Shown piece after piece: positions 1 to 12,289 of a stretch of DNA of 64,000 nt. Made by a program: the position numbers and the translations under genes. Every line of letters begins with the position of its first letter. Position 1 is the first letter of the stretch. The notes under the pieces were generated by a model. It saw only the letters and a list, made by a program, of their open reading frames with translations. It had not been told where the DNA came from and did not search any database. Source of the DNA: Cherax quadricarinatus (taxonomy: Eukaryota; Arthropoda; Malacostraca; Decapoda; Parastacidae). The stretch covers positions 33,518,869-33,582,868 of the forward strand of contig NC_091298.1 in the NCBI RefSeq assembly GCF_038502225.1, read 5' to 3'.

Positions 1-1402
1 TAACCCGATATTCACCATGGAGCATGTGAGGGACGTTGTCATTTGCCTTATGAAACGTCAGTATCGTCTTGGTCTAAGTGGTACGGACAAAGTCTCTCCT
101 CAGATATTGTCTTCTCAAGAATTAAATGTTACTCATGACTTGTAGTCTGTAATGTTACAGCATTATTCAGCGGTATCTTAATCACTGTTTGTAAGATTGC
201 TGTCACTGTTATTTGTATTTACAATTATATAAGGAATATGTATCAGCTTGTGATACGTGTGTGACACTGTATGAGTGGTCATCGTTACAGTGTGATGTGT
301 TTGTATAACTGTATATGGTGACTATGTTACTGTTTGGTGGACCATAGCTGGATGTCGTGTCACTATCACTATGCAGAAAACTGCTTCTACATGAGGGGGG
401 ATTATCTTGCTGTGTAACTGTGTAGAGAAGGGAGGCTGTATCTTGCACTGGGGCGTTAATGTATCTTGACAGGTTGTTTAACAACATCGTGGACGAGTTA
501 GGTCTAAAACAATGTTCTCTATTAGAGCGTTTGCAACTGTCACGGAAATTTTCTCCGGGATTTATACGAGTCCACAGAGCCTTATCAAGTTGCCGACCAT
601 CATTTGTAGCTCCTTATTAATCTTCTCAGAGGTGTACAAACATGTTTACGAAGCTTATAATAGGAAGACTTTGCAAACAGACGTTCCGTGACTCGTTTGA
701 ATCAGCTGCTCATATCGTCTGTTCCCATACCTTTCAGTCTTACAGGGTACATTTACTCTTATAGCCAGTAAAGCCGTACAGTCCATAAACTCAGAATAAG
801 TCGTAAAGAACGACTTTCAACGAATAAACAGAAGCATGGATATGGTTTCAAACAATGGCTATGGAGGTAGCAGGATTTACACTACACCACTGACCGATGA
901 AGCATATAATGGGAAGAATTTTGTAAACAGCATTTATATGACAAGTTTGTGTCAGCGATACCAAATGTAACCCTACTGTTTCTTGCCTCAGCCGCTGAGG
1001 CTTTAATTGTACGTATATTCTTACACCTCCCCAAGATATATAGTTCTCTTACGGTCCCTAATGCAAGAGTTGGTTCTCCTTTAAGATCAACCACCATTAA
1101 GAGTAATAAAATTATTGAACTCACTTTTATTTTCGTTTAAACTAATGTTTTATTGTTAAATGGTTGATTATTGAAGCAGAATATGTCTGTGTATCCTACT
1201 TTACCATGAAATACTATCAGCTATGCACATCTTTGCTCGAGAAATTAACTTGCATGACATCATGCCCCTTGGAATAATGGAACAAAAATTTTCTTAAACA
1301 ATAATTAGATCAGTTAATTAATAATTAAATCAATCGATCGATAATTAAATCATTCAGTGAAAAATAAAATCAATCGGTCAATAATTCAATCACTTCCCAA
1401 AT
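1..1402. other. No recognisable gene
   Basis: This AT-rich stretch has only short open frames on both strands, and none resembles a family I know. Around 1300-1390 there are repeated 'ataattaaatcaatcgatcg'-like phrases (for example 'aattaaatca', 'aataaaatcaatcgg'), a weak tandem of about 20-25 bp. I see no retroelement motif here. Confidence 0.5.
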
Positions 1403-1407
1403 TCACC

Positions 1408-1448
<41 letters not shown>

Positions 1449-1664
1449 CACCACCACCACCACCACCACCACCACCCACCACCACCACCACCACCACCCA
1501 CCACCACCACCCACCACCACCACCCACCACCACCCACCACCACCCACCACCCACCACCACCCACCACCACCCACCACCACCCACCACCACCACCCACCAC
1601 CACCACCACCACCACCACCACCACCTCCTCCTCGTCCTCCTCCTCCTCCTCCTCCTCCTCCTGC
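1403..1664. repeat. (CCA)n then (CTC)n trinucleotide microsatellite
   Basis: The tract is CCA/CAC repeats with a short CTA interlude near 1417-1437 and occasional CCAC slips. It passes into CTC/CTT-type repeats at about 1622-1664. It reads as long His/Pro/Thr frames on plus and Gly/Trp/Val frames on minus only because the unit is a multiple of three, so these are not genes. The strand bias (almost no G on plus) makes it a homopurine-like strand on the complement near its end. Confidence 0.95.
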
Positions 1665-2285
1665 CTATATATACCCGTCCTACTCTCCTCGTTAGTGTGA
1701 CTTTGTAAATGGTCCAAGTCGGACCGGAACGTCGTTGTAAGCTCCTCTCTTCTATATGCGGGTTATTTGTGTAAAGCTGCTTTAAGACAAATGTCACTTC
1801 TCGGATACATTAATGATAAATTGCTTCCAAAAATCTTATCGCACCGCTAACAAAAAATACATACACTAAAATAAAAACACTTAATTGGAAGCACTCTAAT
1901 GACCTCAAAAAGAGCACTCTGTCCAGTCTGTTTAAGAGAATATCAGATACGTCAAGCCCAAGACTGTAAGATTAAGAAATTTTCTCCATTCCTGACTTGT
2001 TCACTCAGGAAGGTACAAATAAAACTAAACAAAACTATTACAAAGTAACTCGACAGGACAGGAAAGAAAACATCAAAGACAAACTAATCATCTCTTCCAG
2101 ACTAGATTAAAGAAAAAGAGTAAATATTAAACTAACATAATTATCTTTTAGCCAAACAAAATGGGGAGGGGGAGGTAAGAGGAGGCGACACAAGTGGGAG
2201 GAGAGAAGTGAGGAAAGGCAGGTGGACAGTGGCTTGTGGGTGGAACACAAGAGGAGGTAGGTATAGGTGGGAGGACGGGGGTGGT
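1665..2285. other. No gene; purine-rich lead-in to the minisatellite
   Basis: I see no coding motif. From about 2155 to 2285 the plus strand is markedly purine-rich (GGAGG, GAGGAGG, AGGAAAGG), and it runs into the G-rich minisatellite that follows. Confidence 0.5.
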
Positions 2286-5200
2286 AAGCAGCAGGATGGT
2301 GGCAGGTTCATGATGGCTTCAAAATGGTAGCAGGATCATTGTGGCATCAAGTGGTGGCAGGTTCATGGTGGCATCAAGTGGTGGCAGGTTCATGGTGGCA
2401 GCAAAATGGTGGCAGGTTCATAGTGGCATCAAGTGGGGGCAGGTTCATGGAGGCAGCAGGTTCTGGCAGGATCATGGTGAGAACAGCTGGTGGCAGGTTC
2501 ATGGTGGCAGCAGGAGTTGGCAGATTCATGCTGGCAGCAGGTGGCGGCAGGTTCATGGTGGCAGCAGCAGATGGTGGCAGTTTCATGGAAGAAGGAGGTT
2601 CTATCAGGTTCATGGAAGCAGTACATTGCGGCAGGTTCATGGAAGCAGCAGGTGGTGGCAGGCTCATGAAGGCAGCAGGTGGTGGCAGGTTCATGGAGGA
2701 AGCAGGTGGTGGCAGGCTCATGGAGGCAGCAGGTGGTTTCAAGCTCATGCAGGCAGCAGGTGGTGGCAGGTTCATGGAGCCAGCAGGTGGTGGGAGGTTC
2801 ATGGAGGTAGCAGGTGGTGGAAGGTTCATGCAGGCAGCAGGCTGTGGCAGGTTCATGGAGGCAGCAGGTTCTGGCAAGTTCATGGAGGCACTAGGTGGTG
2901 GCAGGTTCATGTAGGCAGCAGGTGGTGGCAGATTCATGTAGGCAGCAGATGGTGGCAGGTTCATTCAAGCAGCAAGTGGTTGCAGGTTCATGCAGTCAAC
3001 AGGTGGTGGTAGGTTCATGGAGGCAGCAGGTGGTGGCACGCTCATGGAGGCAGCAGGTGGTGGCAGAATCATGGAAGCAGCAGGTGGTTGCAGTTTCATG
3101 CAGGCAGCAGGTGGTGGCAGGTTCATGGAGGCAGCAGGTGGTTTCAGATTCATGGAGGCAGCAAGTGGTTTCAGGTTCATGGAGGCACGAGGTGGTAGCA
3201 GGTTCATGGAGGCAGCAGGTGGTGGCAGGTTCATGGAAACAGTAGGTAGTGGCACGTTCATGGAGGCAGCAGGTTGTGGCAGATTTATGGAAGCAGTTTC
3301 ATGCAGGCAGCAGGTGGTGGCAGATTCATGGAAGCAGCAGGTGGTTGCAGTTTCATGCAGGTAACAGGTGGTGGCAGGTTCATGTAGACAGCAGGTGGTG
3401 GCAGGTTCATAGAGGCAGCAGGTGGTGGCAGGTTCGTGGAAGCAGCAGGTGGTTATCAGGGTCATGGAGGCAGCAGGTGGTGGTAGGGTCATGTAGGTAG
3501 CTGGTGGTGACAGGGTCTATGAGGCAGCAGGTGGTGGCAGGTTCATGGAAGCAGCAGGTGGTGGAAGGTTAATGGAAGCAGCAGGCTGTGGTAGGTTCAT
3601 GGAGGCAGCAGGTGGTGGCAGGTTCATGGAGGCAGGTTCTTGAAAGCAGTAGGTGGTGGCAGGTTCATGGAGGCAGCAGGTGGTGGCATGTTCATGTAAG
3701 CAGCAGGTGGTGACAGGTTCATGGGGGCAGCAGGTTATGTCAGGTTCCTGGAGGCAGCAGGTTATGGCAGGTTCCTGGAGGCAGCGGGTGGCGGCAGGAT
3801 CATGTAGGCAGCAGGTTGTGACAGGTTCATGGAAGCAGCAGGTGCTTGCAGGTTCATGCAGGCAGCAGGTGGTGGCAGGATCATGGAGGCAGCAGGTGGC
3901 GTCAGGTTCATGAAGGCAGCAGGCTGTGGCAGGGCCATGGAGGCAGTAGGTGGTGGCAGGTTCATGGAGGCAGCAGGGTGTGGCAGGATCATGGAGGCAG
4001 CAGGTGGTGGCAGGCTCATGAAGGCAGCAGGTTGTGGCAGGTTCATGGAGGAAGCAGGTGGTGGCAGGCTCATGGAGGCAGCAGGAGGTTTCAAGCTCAT
4101 GCAGGCAGCAGGTGGTGGCAGGTTCATGGAGCCAGCAGGTGGTGGGAGGTTCATGGAGGTAGCAGGTGGTGGAAGGTTCATGCAGGCAGCAGGCTGTGGC
4201 AGGTTCATGGAGGCAGCAGGTTGTGGCAGGTTCTTTGAGGCAGCAGGTTGTGGCAGGTTCATGGAGGCAGCAAATGGCGGCAGGCTAATGGAAGCAGGTT
4301 CTTGGAGGCAGCAGGTGGTGGCAGGTTCATGGAAGCAGTAGGTGCTGGCAGGTTCATGGAAGCAGTAGGTAGTGGTATGTTCATGGAGGCAGCAGGTGGG
4401 GGCAGGTTCATGGAGGCAGCAAGTTGAGGCAGGCTAATGGAAGCAGGTTCTTGGAGGCAGCAGGTGGTGGCAGGTTCGTGGAAGGAAGCAGTAGGTGCTG
4501 GCAGGTTCATGGAGGCAGCAGGTTGTGGCAGGTTCATGTAGGCAGCAGGTGGTGGCGGGTTCATGGAGGCAGGATCTTGGAGGTGGCAGGTTCATGGAAG
4601 CAGTAGGTGGTGGCAGGTTCATGGAGGCAGCAGGTGGTTGCAGGTAAATGGTGGCAGGTTCTTGGAGGCAGCAGGTTGTGGCAGGTTCTTGGAGGCAGCA
4701 GGTTGTGGCAGGTTCATGGAAGCAGCAAGTGGTGGCACGCTCGTGCAGGCACCATGTGGTGGAAGGTTCATGGAGGCAGCAGGTGGTGGCAGATTCATGA
4801 AAGCAGCAGGTAGTGGCAGTTTCATGCAGGCAACAGGTGGTGGCAGGTTCATGGAGGCAGCAGGCTGTGGCAGGGTCATGGAGGCAGCAGGTGGTGGCAG
4901 GTTCATGGAGGCAGCTGGTTGTGGCAAGTTTTTGTAGGCAGCATGTATTGGCAGGTTCATGGAGGCAGCAGTATGTGGCAGGATCATGGAGGCAGCAGGT
5001 GGTGGCAGGTTCTTGGAGGCAGCAGGTGGTGGCAGGTTCATGGAAACAGTAGGTGGTGGGACGTTCATGGAGGCAGCAGGTGGTGGCAGATTCATCGAAG
5101 CAGCAGATGGTGGCAGGTTCATGGAAGCAGCAGGTAGTGGCAGCTTCTTGGAGGAAGCTGGTGATGGCAGGTTCTTGGAGGCAGCAGGTTCTGGCAAGTT

Positions 5201-8200
5201 CATGGAGGCACTAGGTGGTGGCAGGTTCATGTAGGCAGCAGGTGGTGGCAGATTCATGTAGGCAGCAGATGGTGGCAGGTTCATTCAAGCAGCAAGTGGT
5301 TGCAGGTTCATGCAGTCAACAGGTGGTGGTAGGTTCATGGAGGCAGCAGGTGGTGGCAGGCTCATGGAGGCAGCAGGTGGTGGCAGAATCATGGAAGCAG
5401 CAGGTGGTTGCAGTTTCATGCAGGTAGCAGGTGGTGGCAGGTTCATGGAGACAGGTGGTGGCAGATTTATGGAAGCAGTTTCATGCAGGCAGCAGGTGAT
5501 GGCAGATTCATGGAAGCAGTGGTTGCAGGTTCATGCAGTCAGCAGGTGGTGGTAGGTTCATAGAGGCAGCAGGTGGTGGCAGGTTCATGGAGGCAGGTTC
5601 TTGGAAGCAGTAGGTGGTGGCAGGTTCATGGAGGCAGCAGGTTATCTCAGGTTCCTGGAGGCAGCAGGTTATGGCAGGTTCCTGGAGGCAGCGGGTGGTG
5701 GCAGGATCATGTAGGCAGCAGGTTGTGACAGGTTCATGGAAGCAGCAGGTGCTTGCAGGTTCATGCAGACAGCAGGTGGTGGCAGGATCATGGAGGCAGC
5801 AGGTGGCGGCAGGTTCATGAAGGCAGCAGGCTGTGGCAGGGTCATGGAGGCAGTAGGTGGTGGCAGGTTCATGGAGGCAGCAGGGTGTGGCAGAATCATG
5901 GAGGCAGCAGGTGGTGGCAGGCTCATGAAGGCAGCAGATGGTGGCAGGTTCATGGAGGAAGCAGGTGGTGGCAGGCTCATGGAGGCAGCAGGTGGTTTCA
6001 AGCTCATGCAGGCAGCAGGTGGTGGCAGGTTCATGGAGCCAGCAGGTGATGGGAGGTTCATGGAGGTAGCAGGTGGTGGAAGGTTCATGCAGGCAGCAGA
6101 CTGTGGCAGGTTCATGGAGGCAGCAGGTTGTGGCAGGTTCTTTGAGGCAGCAGGTTGTGGAAGGTTCATGGAGGCAGCAAATGGCGGCAGGCTAATGGAA
6201 GCAGGTTCTTGGAGGCAGCAGGTGGTGGCAGGTTCATGGAGGCAGGTTCTTGGAGGCAGCAGGTTGTGGCAGGCTCATGGAAACAGTAGGTGGTGGCACG
6301 TTCATGGAGGCAGCAGGTGGTGGCAGGTTCGTGCATGGAGCAGGTGGTGGCAGGTTCATGGAAGCAGCAGATGGTGGCAGGTTCATAGAAGCAGCAGGTG
6401 GTGGCAGGTTCATTGGAAGCAGCAGGCGGCGGCATGTTCATGGTTGCAGCAGGTTGTGGCAAGTTCACGGAGGCAGCAGGTGGTGGCAGGTTCATGGAAG
6501 CAGCAGATGGTGGCAGGTTCATGGAAGCAGCAGGTGGTGGCAGGTTCATTGGAAGCAGCAGGCGGCGGCAGGTTCATGGAGGCAGCAGGTTGTGGCAAGT
6601 TTACGGAGGCAGCAGGTGGTGGCAGGTTCATGTAGGCAGCAGGTGGTGGCTGGTTCATTCAAGCAGCAAGTGGTTGCAGGTTCATGCAGTTAGCAGGTGG
6701 TGGCAGGTTCATGGAGGCAGCAGGTTGTGGCAGGTTCTTGGAGGCAGCAGGTAGTGGCAGATTCATGGAAGCAGTAGGTGGTGGCAGGTTCATGGAGGCA
6801 GCAGGTTGTGGTGGGTTCATGGACACAGCAGGTGGTGGCAGGTTCATGAAGGCAACAGGTTATGGAAGGTTTATGGAGGCAGCAGGTGGTGGCAGGATCA
6901 TGTAGGCAGCAGGTGGTGGCAGGTTCATTCAAGCAGCAAGTGGTTGCAGGTTCATGCAGTTAGCAGGTGGTCGTAGGTTCATGGAGGCAGCAGGCGGTGG
7001 TAGGCTCATGGAGGCAGCAGGTGGCGGCAGGGTCATGGAGACAGCTGGTTGTGGCAGGTTCTTGGAGGCAGCAGGTAGTGGCAGGTTCATGGAAGCAGTA
7101 GGTGGTGGCAGGCTCATGGAGGCAGCAGGTTGTGGTGGGTTCATGGAGACAGCAGGTGGTGGCAGGTTCATGAAGGCAACAGGCTGTGACAGGGTCATGG
7201 AGGCAGCAGGTGGTGGCAAGTTCCTGGAGGCAGCAGGTGGTGGCAGGTTCATGTAAGCAGCAGGTGGTGGCAGGTTCATGGAGGCAGCAGGTTATGGACG
7301 GTTTATAGAGGCAGCAGGTAGTGGCAGGATCATGTAGGCAGCAGGTGGTAACAGGTTCATGCAGGCAGCAGGTGGTCGTAGATTCATGGAGGCAGCAGGC
7401 TGTGGCAGGGCCATGGAGGCAGCAGGTGGTGGCAGGTTCATAGAGGTAGCTGGTGTTGGTAGATTCTTGGAGGCAGCAGGTGGTTGCAGGTTCATGGAGG
7501 CAGGTTCTTGGAGGCAGCAGGTGGTGGCAGGTTCATGGAGGCAGCGGGTGGTAGCAGGATCATGGTGGCAGCAGGTGGTGGCAGGCTCATGGAGGTAGGT
7601 TCTTGGAGGCAGCAGGTGGTGGTAGATTCATGGTTGCAGGTTCATGGTGGCAGGTTCATTTAGGCAGCAGGTGGTGGCAGGCTCATGGAGTCAGCAAGTG
7701 GCGGCAGGTTTGTGCAGGCAACATGTGGTGACAGGTTCATGGAAGCAGCAGGTGGTTGCAGGTTTATGCAGGCAGCAGGTGGTGGCAGGTTCATGTAGGC
7801 AGCAGTTGGTGGCAGGTTCATGGAGGCAACAGGTGGTGGCAGATTCATGGAGACAGCAGGCTGTGGCAGGGTCATGGAGGCAGCAGGTGGTGGCACGTTC
7901 ATGGAGGCAGCTGGATGTGGCAGGTTCTTGGAGGCAGCATGTGGTGGCAGGTTCATGGAAACAGCAGGTGGTGGCAGGTTTATGGAAGCAGCATGTGGTG
8001 GCAGGTTCACTGAGGCAGCAGGTTGTGGCAGGTTAATGGAGGCAGCAAATTGTGGCAGGTTCATGGAGGTAGCAGGTGGTGGCAGGTTCATGGAGGCAGG
8101 TTCTTGGGCGCAGCAGGTTGTGGCAGGTTCATGGAAGCAATAGGTGGTGGCAGGTTCATGGAGGTAGCAGGTGGTAGCAGGTTCATAGTAGCAGGTTCAT

Positions 8201-8280
8201 GGTAGCAGGTTCATTGAGGCAGCAGCTGGTGGCAGATTCATGGTGGCGGGTTCATGGAGACAACAGGTGGTGGCAGGTTT
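2286..8280 (+). repeat. 27-bp minisatellite, about 220 units
   Basis: The consensus unit on plus is 'ggttcatggaggcagcag' followed by 'gtggtggca', 27 bp in all. Units differ at a few recurrent sites: gtggtggc/gttgtggc/ctgtggc, ttcatgg/ctcatgg/atcatgg, ggagg/ggaag. Because 27 is a multiple of three, all phases stay open over long distances on both strands. Plus gives periodic 9-residue frames such as MEAAGGGRF, GSRWWQVHG and VAGSWRQQV; minus gives MNLPPPAAS. None has a signal peptide, a domain or a non-repeat part, so I treat them as by-products of the repeat. Shortened 14-bp units and blocks duplicated over 270 bp to 2.3 kb show that the array evolves by slippage and unequal exchange. Confidence 0.97.
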
Positions 8281-8829
8281 GGCAGTGTTGCTGAAGTTTT
8301 CTTGTTAAATTTACAGTTATGAGAGAAGGTCCTAGTAATGCGCTCACATAATGTGTCTTGTGGCTGTGGGAATTTTCTTACTAAGTCACATATGTTTTTT
8401 AGTCATCAGTTCTACTGGCATGATAGTGTTCGGAAACGCGTTTCTTGTGGTCCCTGGAGGCTTCACCGACATGTAATTCGTCATAGTGTTTAAAAGACAT
8501 TTTGCCTAACAGATTTAGTTTTTCGTTTTGTTGACGGTGTCTGCAAGTGCTGATATTCTCAATCGTAGTGGATTCCCTGGAGGCTGCATGGAATTTCCTC
8601 TTGGGTGAGTTAGTGATGACGTGTCTTTGTTACCAGCAATCCCTAACGAAGTGTCCAGGGTAATGAAGTCTGGAAATTACTTATTTGAGGTAAGAGTATT
8701 CCTCTTCAAGGAACCATTTACTGCATGTATAGATAACACGTACACAGGACCCTATGATGCTGCAAATTTTAGTCCTTTGACACTTACTTGTCAATATGAA
8801 TCAAAGTTATCAGTCAGACCTATTACGTC
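8281..8829. other. No recognisable feature
   Basis: Single-copy-looking sequence between the minisatellite and a decayed CR1 element. The 8621-8829 part may be the CR1 3' region too degraded to read, since the recognisable CR1 text starts just after it. Confidence 0.4.
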
Positions 8830-8859
8830 TGTTTACACACTGCTGTCTTGGCTTAAGAT

Positions 8860-9700
8860 TTCTGCTTGCCATGATTCCCAAGCCTTTTTCGGATACATTA
8901 TAAACACGTTCTGGATTATTTAGTTTATAAGTACTTCAGTTATTTATATTTCCGAGAAAAAGAACTTTCCATTATGCACATTACACTGCGTCTGATATTT
9001 TCTCGGACCAAATCATTAGCATTTCGGCTCCTCCTAAAGTATTGTATTCTCCTCAGTATCTTTTAATCTTTCATTCAGCCAAATTTTTTATGTCGTCAGC
9101 GATTTTTAATCATGTCATTCTTTATTACCTTCTGAAGAACATTAATGTTGACTATGAAAAACTTGGGACAAGAATCTAACCCATGTGGATCACTACTCGT
9201 CTGATTTAGCCACATTTTTACAAACTCTTCGATGATGAATTAGAGAGATGTTCAACACCTGGTATGTGTTTCAAGACGTTTTGCCACAGAACTCAGAACT
9301 GTTTGCTCCACATATTTTGTTAGTGATGTATCGATACAATGTTAGGGTATTTTCGCTTATACCATGTACTGGTATTTTCCTTTACAATTTGTTATGTAAG
9401 ACTATCATATGTCTCAAATGCTTTACTAAAGAAAGTCATGATCGATCCTTTGTGAATACTTGCTGGAACTTGCTAGTTATCTTATGCTATTCACAGTGGC
9501 TTCTAATTTGTCGCTACTCTTATGAATTCTAACAATTCTCCCACTATTGATGTCAGACTAATTAGTGGATAGTGCGATTAAAAGGTTTTATCTCCCGGTT
9601 GCTGAAAGAAATCATATTAGCCATTTTCCACACAATAGGTGAGAAGTTCGTTTGTGGTGAAATATTGAAAAAGCTGGCTATCAGCGTCTTCCTGAAGAAC
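8860..9700 (-). pseudogene. CR1 reverse transcriptase remnant
   Basis: 'VWKMANMISF' (minus, about 9640) matches the 'MWKMANVIPIF' start of the CR1 RT. Near 9160 the complement of 'PQGSVLGP' is still visible as 'gtggatc...cttgggac'. An 'IADD' corresponding to the FADD catalytic pair lies near 9098, and the thumb phrase 'NLKPRQQC' is near 8870. The frame is broken many times. Some stretches match better at DNA than at protein level. Confidence 0.7.
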
Positions 9701-9714
9701 TCTTGAACAAAGTT

Positions 9715-10300
9715 CTTGGGGCCAGTAATCTTCCGAATTAAAATCTGTGACTTTTTCTGCATTAATCTTATTATCATACTTCCATTCCAGTTTAAACGTA
9801 ATAGATTTGCGATCGCTTACACCAAATTCCTCCTTCATCTTAGGATTGTGGCCAAGGGTCTCTTTGTTTACCAGAACTTAATCGAAAAGTTATTTTCTCT
9901 CGTTGATATTACAACAAACTGTTTTAAAAATCAGTCTTGGATTATCTCCAGGAAGTCGTGTGACTCTTGATTCCCGGTCATATAGTTTCAGTCAATTTTG
10001 ATAAAATTATAATCACCTTGTATTTCTGCGGTGTCGTGTCTTGAACCCATATCAATTTCACTCCAGTAATGTCTCCCTTGGTCTTTATCGATGTTCAGGA
10101 TTTTGTATATCACTTCTTAAATCAAATCTTCATGTAAATGAAACATACGCAGACTCTGTGTACGTTTTATTGGACTTTGTACCAGTTTTAATACAGTCAT
10201 TTTCTCAAGTAGTGTCTTTCCACTCCTTTTTCCTAATTTCTATCAACGAGAAACAAAATCCCCCTGAACATGGTACTTAGCAGGCATGTTGTGACTGCTC
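9715..10300 (-). pseudogene. CR1 ORF2 endonuclease remnant
   Basis: On minus, 'FGVSDRKSITFKLEWKYD' parallels 'LGTSDHKSITISIEWKYD' of the copy at 17825-18712, with the catalytic His of the SDH motif changed to Arg. Upstream (10050-10280) the DNA aligns with the YRPP and D-rich part of the apurinic-like endonuclease, but with stops. This domain nicks target DNA in intact elements; here it is inactive. Confidence 0.75.
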
Positions 10301-10689
10301 AGTTTAATAAACGTCCAGTTACTGTAAAAAGTAAAAACACCAACGTTTCCTAACATGTATTGAAAATTAACTTATCCTTCTTGTGTCTGGTGATGCACTT
10401 ACTTATTTGATGACTCTAAGAAACCCACTTATCTCTCTCTTCTCCCTGCTCATCCTTGCCTCTCAACTTTCTCTGTTTCTTCCATTACCACCTAATGCCA
10501 GGGAACGTCACGACCTTAGTCTTTCAACAACTACCATCCTGGAAATCCACAACATTATAAACCTAACATTACTCTTTACCCATTTCCGTAGCTTTATATT
10601 CCATTGTATTTCCACAAATATCCATACCTCTAACTAGTTATAGTTGAAAGCAGCAACAGTCCCCTCCACTAATCTGTTAAGCTTCCACC

Positions 10690-11115
10690 CCTGCACTAAA
10701 TAATTGGATTCCGCTCAAGCATATGTAAAATTTCTGCCATATAAATGGCCCTATTTATCAATATGTGGCTACACAATATCCTGTCTTTGTAAGTCAGTCG
10801 TCAGTTTACAATTTAGATTTGTCTTGGTCAACCATTCACTTAGAACTCCTCTGTGGTGTAATTCCACAAACTGTATTACAGGGATCCCTCACTTCTTCCT
10901 AATTACGTTTATTACTGTCCTTTGCCTCCTAACCGCATCCTGACATCTATGATTGCTAGCATCATTACATCCATTACTGAGGCAGATATTAGGGTTGGAT
11001 TCGTTACCATTCGTGAAGTTATGAAGTCGTATAATAACATCATGCATGGCATCTACAGGAAAACACCCGCAGCCTCGTTTTCTGTCTCTAAAACAAAAAT
11101 ACCCTATCCATAAAT
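10690..11115 (-). pseudogene. CR1 ORF1 SGNH-esterase remnant
   Basis: The minus translation keeps 'ICLSNGCNDASNHRC' and 'RQRTVINVIRKK', the counterpart of 'ICLSAGGNDVGRRRS' and 'YRSAIEIIRRKG' in the copy near 19000. The SGNH block III motif GGND has become GCND. The block I serine region and the block V D-x-x-H region are not clearly readable. The domain is an esterase-like fold known from ORF1 of CR1-type LINEs; its exact substrate is not established. Not functional here. Confidence 0.75.
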
Positions 11116-11342
11116 TAAATCTGGGAATAACCAACAAGAACAATATTCACAACTTTACTGGACGCTTTCGTTGCGTCATTCTCGATTCGTCATCTAACAG
11201 TGAAAATAAATTAGCAGTCTCTACTGCTCTTCCTTGCAACTACATACTTCAGTTCCTCTCCACCAGTTTCCATTCACTGCGACTGGTCTGTTTCTCTTCA
11301 CTGTCAGCGGTCTATTCTTAGCGGCAGCTGGTTTCCTCTTAG

Positions 11343-11445
11343 TTAACGTAATATAAGGAAGGAGGAACACTGCACCAGGCCTACTAGTCCATACTAGGCA
11401 GATTTTCCTTAAACCCACTCACAAAAGTATTTGACCAGCCCATTT
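11343..11445 (-). mobile_element. CR1 3'-end scrap
   Basis: The plus text 'aggaggaacactgcacc...ggcctactag' and 'aaacccactcacaaaagtat' is the complement of the usual CR1 3' tail and of the last RT residues (compare 28835-28960). It stops near 11445. It is a very short 5'-truncated copy or a remnant. Confidence 0.65.
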
Positions 11446-12289
11446 TTAATGTTATTCAATGAATAAAATTTGATATCTATTATCACATGTGCAAGTCCCA
11501 CTCAAATCCCACTCAAATTTGAACTGGCTGAAACTCTAATTATTATATTCCAGTAATACATATGGCAGTACTGATAGTATTAACAATATATTAACAGTAT
11601 TGACACTTATGTCTTGGTGAGTGAGAGCCTTGGTGAAGTGTTTAGCTCCGTATATGTGAGTGGGCAAGTGTGTGTGAAATGTCCTGATCAGCTGATCTCC
11701 TCTGAATTCCTGCTAGTCGTCTCTTCTTTTCTGTCTGATCCCTCTGAGTTGCAGCTGAGCTCCTCTGAATTGATGCTGGTCGTCTCTTCATTTCTCGCTG
11801 ATCTCTTAGTTGCGGCTGATCTTTTCATTTCTGGATGGTCTTCTCTACATTGAGGCTGGTCTTTATATTATTCCAGTGACAAATGTGTTTTTCTAGGCAG
11901 TATCTCCCTATTAGCTCTCAGCTCCTTCCTCGCCTGAAGGTGCTGAACCACTTTTCATAGCTCACCGAAGTCATTCCTTACACTTGAGTACACAAGCAGA
12001 GTTTTGTGGTATCTTCCTCTAAATATATTATCCTCCCTATTGTTTTGTTGACAACGAATTTGCTCATGTCACTTTTTATTCCCTCGGCAGGGACATATTT
12101 AAATTATAAACTACAAGGGGCTTAAAACTATTTTTTGTGAAATGTCACGTGCGTATGGTCCCAATTTTGACTTAAACCTTGCATACACAAAACTCTCAGC
12201 TATTAACTAGTTAGCTATATCTCAATACTTGAGAGAAGTCTTCCTCCTAAACCATGTGCTGACATTTTTTTCAACAGCCTCCTATGTGG
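11446..12289. other. No recognisable gene
   Basis: At 11690-11850 there are three imperfect copies of a 'tgatctcctctgaattcctgctggtcgtctc'-like phrase, a short local tandem of about 60 bp. Otherwise I see nothing. Confidence 0.45.

Larger units (their letters stand above)
8830..11115 (-). mobile_element. Old CR1-like LINE, decayed in all domains
   Basis: Read on minus, the order is ORF1 esterase remnant (11115 to 10690), endonuclease (10300 to 9715) and reverse transcriptase (9700 to about 8860), the normal CR1 order. Each part lines up with the better copy at 16239-19549, but with many stops and frameshifts. The RT start is fused to the end of the endonuclease near 9700, so the linker of about 1 kb seen in the better copy is deleted. 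The element ends around a phrase equivalent to 'NLKPRQQC' near 8870. CR1 elements are non-LTR retrotransposons that copy by target-primed reverse transcription. This copy is dead. Confidence 0.85.

Noticed and set aside
1357..1797. Long His/Pro, Gly/Trp and Val frames over the trinucleotide tract
   Set aside because: Pure microsatellite translation; no sequence outside the repeat supports a gene.
2286..8280. CRISPR-like array or repeat protein gene
   Set aside because: Units abut without unique spacers, and all frames are periodic with no flanking coding part. It is a minisatellite in a eukaryotic genome.
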